Source: an uncultured Pelagibacteraceae bacterium
Lineage (GTDB): Bacteria; Pseudomonadota; Alphaproteobacteria; Pelagibacterales; AG-422-B15
Length of the DNA stretch: 64,000 nt
Direction: 5' to 3'
Assembly (NCBI GenBank): GCA_902619105.1
Contig: CACNCV010000001.1
Location: 270,706 to 334,705, forward strand
In this document: piece after piece, positions 55,877-64,000 of the stretch
Layout of the letters: every line of letters starts with the position of its first letter
How positions within the stretch are numbered: position 1 is the stretch's first letter
Translations under genes and position numbers: made by a program
Notes under the pieces: model-generated
What the model was told of the DNA's origin: nothing
The model's database searches: none
What the model saw: the letters and a program-made list of their open reading frames with translations, nothing else

Positions 55877-56917
55877 TTAAGGTGTGAATTCTTTATTTAC
55901 CTGCTTAAGAGTTTCGTCTGTTCCATGGTGAAAATGTTTTCTCATGTCCGGCATATATTTCATCGAAATTGGTTTTTTACCAACTGCAACTGACATTTCT
56001 CTCACGTGATGTGCTTCGGCGCCACAACAAATTCCAATAAAGTTGATATTTTTTTCCATACAGTCTGCAGCAAATTTAGCCATTTCAAAACGATTACAAA
56101 AAAGATTATCCAAGGCTACAGGAAATGCATTATTTCCAGGAATACAATCACATCCATCATCAGAAATATTTAAAAAACCAGGTTCCTTTTCTGTTGTTCG
56201 ATAAGGCACTGGCAATCCAGCAACATGGCAAGATACTTTATCTCTTACTTTTTCTAGAAGTTTCATAGTCATATCTGGCCCTCTATAACAGTTTAAACCA
56301 ACGACATTTGCACCCAAGTCTTCCATCATTTTACATGCATCTTCAGGTGTATGTCCTTCTCTTGTCTTATCTCCCCTGGGTATCGCAAAATTTGTAACTG
56401 CAATCATGCCTTCATCTTTGATTGCTTTTAGAGCAATTTTCATTTCCTCAGTCCAATTAATTGTCTCAGCGACAATAAAATCAACTCCCGCTTCCTTTGC
56501 CCACGCCACTTGTTCCTCATACATTTTCTGACATTGAATAAGAGATTGTTTATCATTTGGATCATAAATATTTGTATTTGCTACATCTCCACAAACCATA
56601 AGATCTAAATCTTTATATTCATTAGCTGCATCTTTTGCAATTTGAAGAGCATTTTTCTGTAAAGACTCTAATAAATGTTCTTTCCCAATTATTCTTAATT
56701 TTTCTCTATGGCCATAATAAGTGAAAGCTTGGACGACATCAGATCCTGCTCTTATAAATTCTCTATGTAATTGAGTAACAACTTCTGGGTGCTCTAAAAC
56801 AACTTCAGGAACAAATCCTCCTGCGGATAAGTAACCTCTTCGTTCCATGGCGAATAAATAACCTTCAGCACAAATGATTGGTCCCTCATTTAATCTCGTT
56901 ATCAGATCTTTTTTCAT
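55877..56917 (-). CDS. Betaine-homocysteine S-methyltransferase-like enzyme
   Basis: A 346-residue Hcy-methyltransferase barrel. Zinc ligands are Cys210 in VVGLNCYRG and the pair Cys297-Cys298 in GICCGAEAHHVREM, the BHMT/methionine synthase pattern. The N-terminal AEGYLFAMERRGYLSAGGFVPEVVLEHPEVV (split over 17-47) matches BHMT more than S-methylmethionine enzymes. It would move a methyl from betaine to homocysteine, making methionine and dimethylglycine. DMSP or a breakdown product could be an alternative donor given dddP upstream. The 111-base spacer before dddP suggests its own promoter or processing. Confidence 0.85.
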   Translation of the reverse strand: MKKDLITRLNEGPIICAEGYLFAMERRGYLSAGGFVPEVVLEHPEVVTQLHREFIRAGSDVVQAFTYYGHREKLRIIGKEHLLESLQKNALQIAKDAANEYKDLDLMVCGDVANTNIYDPNDKQSLIQCQKMYEEQVAWAKEAGVDFIVAETINWTEEMKIALKAIKDEGMIAVTNFAIPRGDKTREGHTPEDACKMMEDLGANVVGLNCYRGPDMTMKLLEKVRDKVSCHVAGLPVPYRTTEKEPGFLNISDDGCDCIPGNNAFPVALDNLFCNRFEMAKFAADCMEKNINFIGICCGAEAHHVREMSVAVGKKPISMKYMPDMRKHFHHGTDETLKQVNKEFTP

Positions 56918-57028
56918 GAATGCACTCCTAATTTATTCAAACAATAAATAAAAAATTATACCTAATTTAATATTCTGTCGAATTAAAAAAATGACAAGGC
57001 TATTCTTTTTTGGAATGAATAAGCATTT

Positions 57029-58399
57029 CTAATTTGAAAACAAACGCTCATCAAGCGGATAAGTAGAAATCGTTTCGTAACCATTATTTGTTACGACACC
57101 CTGATCCTCAAGCTTGACCATGTGGTCCCCATTAACTTCACCCACCAAAGCCTCGACACAAAGAGTCAGTCCTGGTTCCAGAACAGCGTCAAAGGCATTT
57201 TTAACCAAACGGTCTGGGTAGGCGATCAATGGCCATTCGTCACACATCCCGACACCATGCATAGGTGATGAATACTTGAGCGCCTGATACTTGTCCTGCA
57301 AAACGTGCAAAGAATGAGTTAAGTCTTCCATGTGGAGGCCGGGCTTGAGAAGCCTTGTGTTATAGCGAATGTGTTCTACTGCCTCTGCATAACTCTCGCG
57401 CATATTAGCTGGCGCTAAACTATCTCCAATCCACCAGGTACGACTGAGATCTGCACAAATCCCATAGGGGCCGATCAAATCAGTATCAAAAGCGAGAATT
57501 TCGTTCTCAGATATGATCCTTGGCCCACATTCTTGAAACCATGGGTTGGTGCGTGGCCCTGAAGTAAGCAGTCTTGTCTCAATCCACTCGCCACCTCTTT
57601 TAATATTTTCTGCATGGAGTACCGCCCAAACATCATCCTCTGTCACACCACCTTTTGGAATTTCTGCGCGTGCAAACTCCTCCATAACTGCCATCGAGCG
57701 TTCACAAGAATAAATAGAACAGCGCATTGCTCGTAATTCGTGCTCGGTTTTGATAGCTCGTGCACGTTCTGTCACTTCCTCACCGTCACAGTACTCAAGC
57801 CCTGCTCGACGGACCGCATCTAAACCTGCAGGCTGAATTTTGTCTATACCGACTTGTGTACAACCTGGAGCGTGAGTGGCAATTAAGTCTAGTACCTCAG
57901 CTGCGAAAGCGTCAGCTGCTGGCCCAATCCGGTCACCACGGGCGAAGTAAAACATGTCCGCACCTGAGCGGCTCTCCCGAACAAGTGGATTGTATTGGGC
58001 GAGGAATGGTGCGTTTTTATAATCCCAGAGTACCATATACCCATCAGCACAAAGCAAGCACGCCCGGAACGGATTGTGGGTGTTCCACAACTGCATATTT
58101 GTCGTGTCAGTTGCATAACGAATATTAAGGGGATCAAACATCAATAAGCCCCCATAACCCCTGGCTACAATTGCATCAGTCAAGCGTTTGTGTCTGGCTT
58201 TGCGCATCTCAGTCAGATCTGGCAATATAAGCCCTGCATCTTGCCATTCAGCATAGGCTAATGCAGTTGGGCCAATTTCAACACGATCGCCATCATTGAT
58301 TGTTCCATCGCCCAGATGCACCCCCTGGCTTGGGTCTATCTTTTGATTATCGCTGTAGTAATTATTTAAATTTGGTAATATTTTACGATTTATCTTCAT
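57029..58399 (-). CDS. dddP: DMSP lyase DddP (M24 peptidase fold)
   Basis: DddP cleaves dimethylsulfoniopropionate to DMS and acrylate in the cytoplasm. 456 residues, colinear with roseobacter DddP from KIDPSQGVHLGDG to the end. All six metal ligands of the family are present with family spacing: Asp305 and Asp307 in AFDTDLIG, Asp317 in CADLSRTWW, His381 in MHGVGMCDEWP, Glu416 in CVEALVGE, Glu431 in KLEDQGVV. Two counted 60-base lines (57121, 57961) hold 31 G+C each, against 19-20 in flanking genes, while the first 20 codons are only about 20% G+C. This suggests transfer with a local 5' end. The gene starts 8 bases after the hydroxylase stop, inside the carnitine operon. Confidence 0.93.
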   Translation of the reverse strand: MKINRKILPNLNNYYSDNQKIDPSQGVHLGDGTINDGDRVEIGPTALAYAEWQDAGLILPDLTEMRKARHKRLTDAIVARGYGGLLMFDPLNIRYATDTTNMQLWNTHNPFRACLLCADGYMVLWDYKNAPFLAQYNPLVRESRSGADMFYFARGDRIGPAADAFAAEVLDLIATHAPGCTQVGIDKIQPAGLDAVRRAGLEYCDGEEVTERARAIKTEHELRAMRCSIYSCERSMAVMEEFARAEIPKGGVTEDDVWAVLHAENIKRGGEWIETRLLTSGPRTNPWFQECGPRIISENEILAFDTDLIGPYGICADLSRTWWIGDSLAPANMRESYAEAVEHIRYNTRLLKPGLHMEDLTHSLHVLQDKYQALKYSSPMHGVGMCDEWPLIAYPDRLVKNAFDAVLEPGLTLCVEALVGEVNGDHMVKLEDQGVVTNNGYETISTYPLDERLFSN

Positions 58400-58407
58400 T
58401 TTATTAA

Positions 58408-59550
58408 TTAAGGATTAATTCTATTCAAATAATTTAATCTACCTACGATCTCATCCCTATCAATATAATATCCTTGGAGGTGTCTATTACCTGAATTGGC
58501 ATCGTATTCTTTTCTGCCATGCAAGACTCTTCTGTTATTAAAGCTAAAAATATCTCCAGCTTCTAATCTGAAATTGATTTCAAACATAGGGTCATGTAGC
58601 AATGAAAGAAGTTTACGATATGCTTCATAGAAGCTATCCATAACTTCAGGACTGCAATCCATTATTCCCATATAAGCAACGCTGAACCGTATATCATTAA
58701 AATCATTGTTGTGATCTAGAGTAAATATGGGTTTATGCATTACTCTAATTGTGTTTGCGGTGTAATCTCTATTTACAAATTTTACAGGTGTATCAAGAAG
58801 AATCTTGAAATATTCAGTAAAATTTTCTTTCATATAGCTTGCAACTTTAAATCCATCTAACGCAACTGATTCACCACCGGTTGCATCGTTTATTAAACAA
58901 TGAAGGAACTGGTAGCCAGGAGCAATTTCATAATATGGTAAGTCGATGTGATTTCTTAGAGCTGCAGCTGTATATGCTGAATTATTTGGATTAGGAATGT
59001 CGATTACTTCAAATGGTGTTTTAAAAAAAGTTTCTCTATGATGACTTATATTAGATAGAACATCAAAACCTGACTCTTTTTCAGTGGGTGCATTTTTTAC
59101 AATTGAAATGCCCTTATAGTGAAGTTGTTCTAACCATTTTTTTATTCCTTCATCTCCACTAATAATTTCTTGATAATCTATTTGAATATCTTCAAAATTT
59201 GATTGCATACTATTATCCCACAAAAAATAAGGTGAACTATATTTTTTCTTACTTTTCATCGTGTAACAGTTATGTCGAAGCCATTCGACGTCATAGTGAC
59301 TTATATGGCCTCCTTCACTCCACTCAATCTCCAACTGCCCTTTATCATTTATTGTAAACGCTTTTGGGTAAATATTTTCTGAAACATTTAGCAAGTTAAA
59401 GGTTCTCTCCCTTGCAGTAGGGTGAACTTCTGATGGACAATTATCCCTTAACCATAAAAAATTAAATTTACTCTGCTCACCATCACTCCAATCAATTAGA
59501 ATCGATTTACCATTCTTTTTTAATGATGATATTGATGGATTCTCATTCAT
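58408..59550 (-). CDS. Gamma-butyrobetaine hydroxylase (Fe(II)/2-oxoglutarate dioxygenase)
   Basis: A 380-residue dioxygenase that should make L-carnitine from gamma-butyrobetaine. The N-terminal DUF971-like domain (about 8-95, FNFLWLRDNCPSE, YDVEWLRHNCY) is typical of BBOX. Iron ligands are His201 and Asp203 (RNHIDLPYYE) and His344 (FNNRRVLHGRKEYD); Arg356 in RHLQGYYIDRD would bind 2-oxoglutarate. Trimethyllysine hydroxylase is the close alternative, but the next genes process carnitine. It starts 3 bases after the carnitine dehydrogenase stop and ends 8 bases before dddP. Confidence 0.85.
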   Translation of the reverse strand: MNENPSISSLKKNGKSILIDWSDGEQSKFNFLWLRDNCPSEVHPTARERTFNLLNVSENIYPKAFTINDKGQLEIEWSEGGHISHYDVEWLRHNCYTMKSKKKYSSPYFLWDNSMQSNFEDIQIDYQEIISGDEGIKKWLEQLHYKGISIVKNAPTEKESGFDVLSNISHHRETFFKTPFEVIDIPNPNNSAYTAAALRNHIDLPYYEIAPGYQFLHCLINDATGGESVALDGFKVASYMKENFTEYFKILLDTPVKFVNRDYTANTIRVMHKPIFTLDHNNDFNDIRFSVAYMGIMDCSPEVMDSFYEAYRKLLSLLHDPMFEINFRLEAGDIFSFNNRRVLHGRKEYDANSGNRHLQGYYIDRDEIVGRLNYLNRINP

Positions 59551-59553
59551 ATC

Positions 59554-60528
59554 TTATTTAAATATATTATATTTTCTGTCCCAATTCGGAAACTTACCTT
59601 TTTGATTCTTATTTAAAGTTTTCATAATTTCAATCAAAAACAAATCTCTTTGTTTTTCTAATTCTTTAATATTGAATTTTCCTGCTTGTTTTTTTGTTCC
59701 TGAAACCATTGCTTTTTTAAGTTTGTTGGTTAATTCAGGTGCTTTCAATTTTGTCCAAGGGAGTTTTAGTGCAGGACCAAATTGTTCCAGCATGTGTTTC
59801 ATGCCAGTTTCTCCACCAGCTAAATGGAACGTTAAACAAACCCCCATAAAAGCCCATCTCAATCCAGGACCATAAACAATTGCATCATCAACTTCATCCG
59901 TTGATGCTACCCCGTCATTTATAATATGCAAGGCTTCACGCCATAACGCTTCTTGTAGTCTGTCTGAAATATATCCTTCTATTTCTTTTTGAACAATAAG
60001 TGGTCGCATTCCAATATGTTCATATAATTTTTTTAATTTTTTAACACTTATATGACTAGTTTTCTTGCCAGCTACAATCTCTACTAGAGGTAATAAGTAT
60101 ACAGGATTAAATGGATGACCTATTAAAACTCTCTCAGGAAACTTACAAGCCGATTGAATTTTTGATGGTAATAAGCCTGACGAACTAGATGCGATTATAA
60201 CTCTCTTATCAACTAAATTATCAATTTGTTTGAGTATATTTTTTTTAATCTTTTCGTTTTCTGGTGCATTCTCTTGAACAAAAGTTGTATCCTTCAATGC
60301 ACTAGGTAATTTTGAATAGACCTTAAGATTTCTTAATGAGGCATTTCTATTCAAACCGATTTTCTTTAAGCTTTTAAAAGCAGTTCGAACATTTATTTTT
60401 AGCTGCTCACGTGAAACACTATTAGGGTCATATGCTTTTACAGTATAACCTTTAGCTAGAAATCTTGCAGCCCAGCCTGCGCCAATTACTCCAGTACCCA
60501 CAATAGTGATGACTTTATTTTGTTTCAA
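59554..60528 (-). CDS. L-carnitine dehydrogenase (3-hydroxyacyl-CoA dehydrogenase fold)
   Basis: A 324-residue NAD-dependent dehydrogenase oxidising L-carnitine to 3-dehydrocarnitine. N-terminal [20 protein letters not shown] (NAD fold), [33 protein letters not shown] with the catalytic His, and the diagnostic [38 protein letters not shown], in place of the fatty-acid-type C-terminus. It overlaps the upstream cleavage-enzyme gene by four bases (ATGA) and precedes the hydroxylase by 3 bases. Confidence 0.88.
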   Translation of the reverse strand: MKQNKVITIVGTGVIGAGWAARFLAKGYTVKAYDPNSVSREQLKINVRTAFKSLKKIGLNRNASLRNLKVYSKLPSALKDTTFVQENAPENEKIKKNILKQIDNLVDKRVIIASSSSGLLPSKIQSACKFPERVLIGHPFNPVYLLPLVEIVAGKKTSHISVKKLKKLYEHIGMRPLIVQKEIEGYISDRLQEALWREALHIINDGVASTDEVDDAIVYGPGLRWAFMGVCLTFHLAGGETGMKHMLEQFGPALKLPWTKLKAPELTNKLKKAMVSGTKKQAGKFNIKELEKQRDLFLIEIMKTLNKNQKGKFPNWDRKYNIFK

Positions 60529-61409
60529 ACTTTAAGCCCAAGTTTTTTTCTGGCTTCATCTGGCCCCATCACATTTGCACCAAGATTATTAATTATTGTC
60601 GTCGCTTTTTCAACAAGTTGACCGTTTGAAGCGTATACACCTTTTTCAAGATATAGGTTGTCTTCAAGACCAACTCTAACATTGCCTCCCAAAAGAACCG
60701 CTTGAGCAACCATCGGCATTTGATGAACCCCAATTCCAAAAGCTGCCCAGTTACTGCCCGATGGTAGCATGTCTACCATGTTTTTCATTGAACTGGTATT
60801 AGCCGGTGCCCCATAGGGAATGCCAAGACAAATTTGAAATAGAGGAGGGCTGTCAAGCAACCCCTCATCGTACATTTGATTTGCAAACCACATATGCCCT
60901 GTATCAAAAACTTCTAACTCCGGTTTTACGCCTAATTCTTGTATTCTTTTTGCACCAATTCTTAATTGTTCAGGAGTACTAACATAAATCATGTTGCCAT
61001 CACCAAAATTAAGAGTTCCACAATCAAGGGAACATATATCTGGTAATATTTCTTCAACGTGACTTAGTCGTTCAATCGCATTAACAAAATCAGTATTAGG
61101 TCCGAACTTTAATAGATCATCCTCAGGTCCAATTTCTATATCACCGCCCATACCACTGGTAAGATTTATTATGACATTTGTGCCACTATCTTTTATGCGG
61201 CTCACAACCTCTTTATAAAGCTCATCGTCTCTTGATCCCTTTCCTGTATTTAAATCTCTGACATGGATATGCGCTATAGCAGCTCCAGCTGACGCTGCTT
61301 CAACTGCTGCATTAGCAATTTGCTCTGGCGTCACTGGTATGTTTGGATGTTTGTTGACTGTATCTCCTGATCCAGTAACAGCACATGAAATAATGACGTC
61401 TCTGTTCAT
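60525..61409 (-). CDS. Beta-keto acid cleavage enzyme (BKACE), probable dehydrocarnitine cleavage
   Basis: A 294-residue TIM barrel of the BKACE family (DUF849). Start [20 protein letters not shown], zinc ligands His47 and His49 in [13 protein letters not shown], then [20 protein letters not shown] and [18 protein letters not shown]. Family members split beta-keto acids with acetyl-CoA; the carnitine type turns 3-dehydrocarnitine plus acetyl-CoA into betainyl-CoA and acetoacetate. The overlap with L-carnitine dehydrogenase makes that substrate likely. It is the first gene of the minus-strand operon, read from the spacer 61410-61477. Confidence 0.87.
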   Translation of the reverse strand: MNRDVIISCAVTGSGDTVNKHPNIPVTPEQIANAAVEAASAGAAIAHIHVRDLNTGKGSRDDELYKEVVSRIKDSGTNVIINLTSGMGGDIEIGPEDDLLKFGPNTDFVNAIERLSHVEEILPDICSLDCGTLNFGDGNMIYVSTPEQLRIGAKRIQELGVKPELEVFDTGHMWFANQMYDEGLLDSPPLFQICLGIPYGAPANTSSMKNMVDMLPSGSNWAAFGIGVHQMPMVAQAVLLGGNVRVGLEDNLYLEKGVYASNGQLVEKATTIINNLGANVMGPDEARKKLGLKV

Positions 61410-61443
61410 ATTTCCTTTACTAGTGAAAAAAAATTAATTTACA

Positions 61444-61466
61444 ATTACCATACTATAGTATGTAAT
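61444..61466. promoter_or_regulatory. Palindromic operator candidate in the divergent carnitine promoter region
   Basis: The 14-bp CATACTATAGTATG (61449-61462) is a perfect palindrome and is flanked by ATTAC and GTAAT (61444-61448, 61462-61466) that extend the symmetry with a one-base offset. It is centred in the 68-base spacer between the divergent BKACE and aldehyde dehydrogenase genes and includes a TATAGT that could be a -10 box. A dimeric repressor or activator binding here would control both sides. No regulator gene is next to it. Confidence 0.6.
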
Positions 61467-61477
61467 CATCATCTGAA

Positions 61478-62902
61478 ATGCAAAATCTACAAAAATTTTA
61501 TATTGATGGTCAATGGGTAGCGCCACAATCTAGTAAAAAAATGCCTGTCGTAAATCCAGCCACAGAGGAAGTTATCGGTGAAGTCATATTAGGTAATGAA
61601 GAAGATGTAAATATCGCAGTAAAAGCCGCTAAAAATGCATTTATGAGTTTTTCAAAAACTTCTAAAGAAGAGAGAATGAATATTTTGAAAAATATACGAA
61701 AAATTTCAGAAGAAAGATTTGATGACTTAGCTGATGCTATGACAATGGAGATGGGTGCACCAAGAAAAATGTCACGTGAAGCCCAAGCTGATGCAGCTAT
61801 AGGTCATTTGGATGGTTTTATTAGTGCATTAGAAAAACATGAAGAAAAAATTGAGTTATCCAATACAGATATTTTATTAAAAGAACCAATTGGAGTATGT
61901 GGTCTAATCACTCCATGGAATTGGCCAATAAACCAAATCACATTAAAAGTTTTGCCAGTCATTGCAACCGGATGTACTTGTATTTTAAAACCATCAGAAC
62001 ATACGCCATTATCAGCAATGGTTTATGCCGAAATACTAGATAAAGCTGGTGTCCCTGCAGGTGTTTTCAATTTAGTTCATGGTGATGGCGAGGGTGTGGG
62101 CATAGCCATGTCAAGACATCCAGATATTGAGATGATGTCGTTTACCGGCTCTAAAAGAGGCGGAAAGTCGGTTACAATAGAGTCTGCCGAAACTGTCAAA
62201 AAAGTTACACTTGAGCTTGGAGGCAAGTCACCAAATTTAGTTTTTGCAGATTGTGATCTTGAGGAAAAAGTAACCGCATCTGTAAATGAATGTATGTTTA
62301 ACACCGGACAATCATGTGACGCTCCTACCAGATTACTGGTTGAAAAAAAATGCTACGATGAAGTCGTTACAATTGCAAAAAAGGCGGCTGAAGAAATAAA
62401 AGTTGGAGACCCACAAGAGGATGGAGATCATCTAGGACCTTTATTTGATAAAATCCAATTTGATAGAGTCCAAAACATGATTCAGGTAGGAATAGATGAA
62501 GGTGCCGAGCTGCTTGTTGGTGGACTGGGTAAACCTGAGGGGTTAGAAAAAGGTTGGTTTACTAAACCAACTATATTCATAAATGTTAATAACAGCATGC
62601 GAGTAGCTCAAGAAGAGATTTTTGGCCCCGTACTTGTAATAATTCCATTTGAAGATGAAAAAGAAGCTATTGAAATAGCTAATGACACACCTTACGGACT
62701 TGCCGCATATTTACAAACAGGCGACACCGAAAGGGCAGAGAGAGTTTCAAGACAACTTAGAGCTGGCGGTGTACATGTAAACGGAGGCGGTTATAACTAT
62801 GGCTCTCCTTTTGGCGGTTATAAAGAGTCTGGAAACGGCCGCGAAGGCGGTGATATGGGGCTTGAAGATTATCTTGAAACAAAAGCATTACATATTGCTT
62901 AA
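61478..62902 (+). CDS. Aldehyde dehydrogenase family protein
   Basis: A 474-residue NAD(P)-dependent enzyme: PWNWPINQITLKVLPVIATG (NAD site), GDGEGVGIAMSRHPDIEMMS, SFTGSKRGGKSV, the catalytic Glu in LELGGKSPN and the catalytic Cys in FNTGQSCDAPTRLLV, then EEIFGPVLVIIPF. The substrate is not readable. In this block it could oxidise 4-trimethylaminobutyraldehyde to gamma-butyrobetaine, or betaine aldehyde from choline dehydrogenase, or an aldehyde from acrylate metabolism. It is divergent from the carnitine operon and upstream of the acetoacetyl-CoA synthetase by 25 bases. Confidence 0.9.
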   Translation: MQNLQKFYIDGQWVAPQSSKKMPVVNPATEEVIGEVILGNEEDVNIAVKAAKNAFMSFSKTSKEERMNILKNIRKISEERFDDLADAMTMEMGAPRKMSREAQADAAIGHLDGFISALEKHEEKIELSNTDILLKEPIGVCGLITPWNWPINQITLKVLPVIATGCTCILKPSEHTPLSAMVYAEILDKAGVPAGVFNLVHGDGEGVGIAMSRHPDIEMMSFTGSKRGGKSVTIESAETVKKVTLELGGKSPNLVFADCDLEEKVTASVNECMFNTGQSCDAPTRLLVEKKCYDEVVTIAKKAAEEIKVGDPQEDGDHLGPLFDKIQFDRVQNMIQVGIDEGAELLVGGLGKPEGLEKGWFTKPTIFINVNNSMRVAQEEIFGPVLVIIPFEDEKEAIEIANDTPYGLAAYLQTGDTERAERVSRQLRAGGVHVNGGGYNYGSPFGGYKESGNGREGGDMGLEDYLETKALHIA

Positions 62903-62927
62903 AATTTAATTCAAAGCAGTAAAATTT

Positions 62928-64000
62928 ATGGAAAAATTACTGTGGCAAGCCTCCGAAAAAAGACGAAAACAATCGAACTTAGTCAAATACCATTCTTATC
63001 TCAAAAAAAGTTACTCAATAAATTTTGATTATGAATATGACTCCTTATTCAACTGGAGTATAGCAAAGCCTAATTTATTCTGGACGAGTCTTTTGAGTTA
63101 TTTAGATATAAGCTATAGTGGCAATGAAAACCCTGCTATTAGTGAAAGTGAAAATATTTATGACAAGAAATTTTTTCCAAACTTAAAGCTTAGCTATAGT
63201 GAAAATATCATAAATAATTTAAATTCTATTCCTATACTCTATGTAAATGAAATTGGATTTAAAAAATATTACAGCAAAGAAGAAGTTATTCATAAAGTAA
63301 ATTTAGTCGCAAAATATTTGAGATCTATCGGTGTTAAAAAAGGTGATAGAGTTGTAGGCATTGTAACTAATAATGCGGAAACATTGATTTCATTTCTTGC
63401 AGTAAATTCAATTGGTGCGGTATGGTCTTCTTGTTCACCAGATTTTGGTGAACAGGCTATATTAGATAGGTTTAGTCAAATAGAGCCCAAAATTTTATTT
63501 TATTCCAGCAACTATATGTATGGAGGAAAGAAATTTAAAATTTTAGAAAAAATAAAAAATGTTGAGAGTAAGCTTAATACATTGGAAGTATCCATATGCA
63601 TTGATTATTCTCAAAAAGACAAAAGTTTCATCGATGAAAAATTAAATTTTTTTGAAGAAAACAATAGAGAATTGAGTGAGCTCTCTTTTGAAAGATGTCA
63701 GTTTAATGACCCAATGTATATATTGTATTCCAGCGGTACAACTGGAAAACCAAAATGTATTGTGCATAATACAGGAGGTCCATTAATCCAACATTTGAAA
63801 GAACAACAACTTCACTGTGAAATTTGTGAAGACGATAAGCTTTTATATTTTACTACTTGTGGATGGATGATGTGGAATTGGCTTATTTCTGGTCTTGCTT
63901 CTAAGGCAACAGTTGTTCTTTATGAGGGGTCTCCTTTTTTTCCACAACAGGACTCACTTTTTAAGGTGGCGGAAGAAGAGGAAATTACTTGTTTTGGCAC
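62928..64000 (+). CDS. Acetoacetyl-CoA synthetase, N-terminal part (runs off the right edge)
   Basis: The frame starts at ATG 62928 and is open for 357 residues to the window edge; the usual length is about 650. Features: LWQASEKRRKQSNLVKYHSY at the N-terminus, GDRVVGIVTNNAETLISFLA, VNSIGAVWSSCSPDFGEQAI, the AMP-binding loop LYSSGTTGKPKCIVHNTGG, and the AACS-specific FTTCGWMMWNWLISGLAS, LYEGSPFFP. It activates acetoacetate with ATP and CoA. Acetoacetate is what dehydrocarnitine cleavage by the BKACE at 60525 would release, so this enzyme fits the carnitine block. Confidence 0.92.
   Translation, partial: MEKLLWQASEKRRKQSNLVKYHSYLKKSYSINFDYEYDSLFNWSIAKPNLFWTSLLSYLDISYSGNENPAISESENIYDKKFFPNLKLSYSENIINNLNSIPILYVNEIGFKKYYSKEEVIHKVNLVAKYLRSIGVKKGDRVVGIVTNNAETLISFLAVNSIGAVWSSCSPDFGEQAILDRFSQIEPKILFYSSNYMYGGKKFKILEKIKNVESKLNTLEVSICIDYSQKDKSFIDEKLNFFEENNRELSELSFERCQFNDPMYILYSSGTTGKPKCIVHNTGGPLIQHLKEQQLHCEICEDDKLLYFTTCGWMMWNWLISGLASKATVVLYEGSPFFPQQDSLFKVAEEEEITCFG

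Noticed and set aside
57760-58128. Plus-strand frame of 122 codons inside dddP
   Set aside because: Higher G+C lengthens chance frames; it is fully antisense to a gene with all catalytic residues intact.
57029-58399. Annotation as a generic Xaa-Pro aminopeptidase
   Set aside because: The fold is M24, but full-length colinearity with DddP and the exact spacing of the six DddP metal ligands favour the DMSP lyase.
57029-58399. dddP as an assembly chimera
   Set aside because: Operon strand and spacing fit on both sides and the AT-rich first 20 codons continue the frame, so transfer is more likely; read mapping is still needed to settle it.

Overview
The window is about 64 kb from an AT-rich (roughly one third G+C), gene-dense bacterial chromosome, almost certainly a marine alphaproteobacterium with a compact genome. 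The alphaproteobacterial evidence is a TrcR/DUF1013 cell-cycle regulator, a three-subunit transhydrogenase (pntAA-pntAB-pntB) preceded by a tiny aa3-oxidase subunit IV-like gene, the rluD-rpoH pair with a DUF6476-like neighbour, a DUF4164-zapA pair, and the order tolQRAB-pal-cpoB-tilS-ftsH-folP-glmM. The marine evidence is a DMSP lyase (DddP) inside a large block for methylated-amine osmolytes. I cannot name the genus; SAR116-like or HIMB59/AEGEAN-169-like lineages are guesses. I see no rRNA, CRISPR array, insertion sequence or prophage, and no gene-free stretch above 300 bases.

Layout. 1-9004: surface polysaccharide genes (AsnB-type amidotransferase, UDP-hexosaminuronate dehydrogenase, GT4 transferase, short phosphoglycosyl transferase, FlaA1/WbpM-type dehydratase, Ugd, O-antigen ligase) with a SET-domain methyltransferase among them. 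9036-16009: mixed housekeeping genes (TrhO, acyltransferase, AlkA, SCP2, HisN-like phosphatase, DUF1329 protein), tRNA-Val(GAC), a 44-codon gene coupled to rpmJ, an N-formylglutamate amidohydrolase relative and an alpha/beta hydrolase. 16099-25136: transhydrogenase, rpsU, purEK, trcR, a quinone oxidoreductase, ibpA, rpmE, suhB, efp. 25143-30388: tkt-gap-pgk-fba carbon-metabolism operon. 30554-33775: zapA, fthC, ymdB-type phosphoesterase, yebC and a PD-(D/E)XK nuclease. 33820-45608: tol-pal cluster, tilS, ftsH, folP, glmM, purA. 45605-47801: rpoH, rluD, DUF6476-like gene.

47798-64000 is the accessory block and hangs together as one pathway. A choline dehydrogenase and a ProXWV-type transporter bring in and oxidise quaternary amines. 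On the minus strand, an operon reading from 61409 down to 53466 encodes a carnitine-type beta-keto acid cleavage enzyme, L-carnitine dehydrogenase, gamma-butyrobetaine hydroxylase, DddP, betaine-homocysteine methyltransferase and dimethylglycine dehydrogenase. Divergent from it are an aldehyde dehydrogenase and an acetoacetyl-CoA synthetase that would recover the acetoacetate released by dehydrocarnitine cleavage. Inferred flow: gamma-butyrobetaine to carnitine to dehydrocarnitine to betaine plus acetoacetate, then betaine to dimethylglycine to sarcosine with one-carbon units fed to methionine and folate. dddP has about 52% G+C in hand-counted lines against about 32% around it and looks recently acquired.

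Most notable items: rpsU appears to start with AUA behind a near-perfect Shine-Dalgarno; dddP is a base-composition island inside the carnitine operon; the place where ruvCAB-ybgC normally sits between yebC and tolQ holds an Hjc-like nuclease instead; ibpA has a hairpin over its ribosome binding site; and the divergent promoter of the carnitine block contains a 14-bp perfect palindrome.
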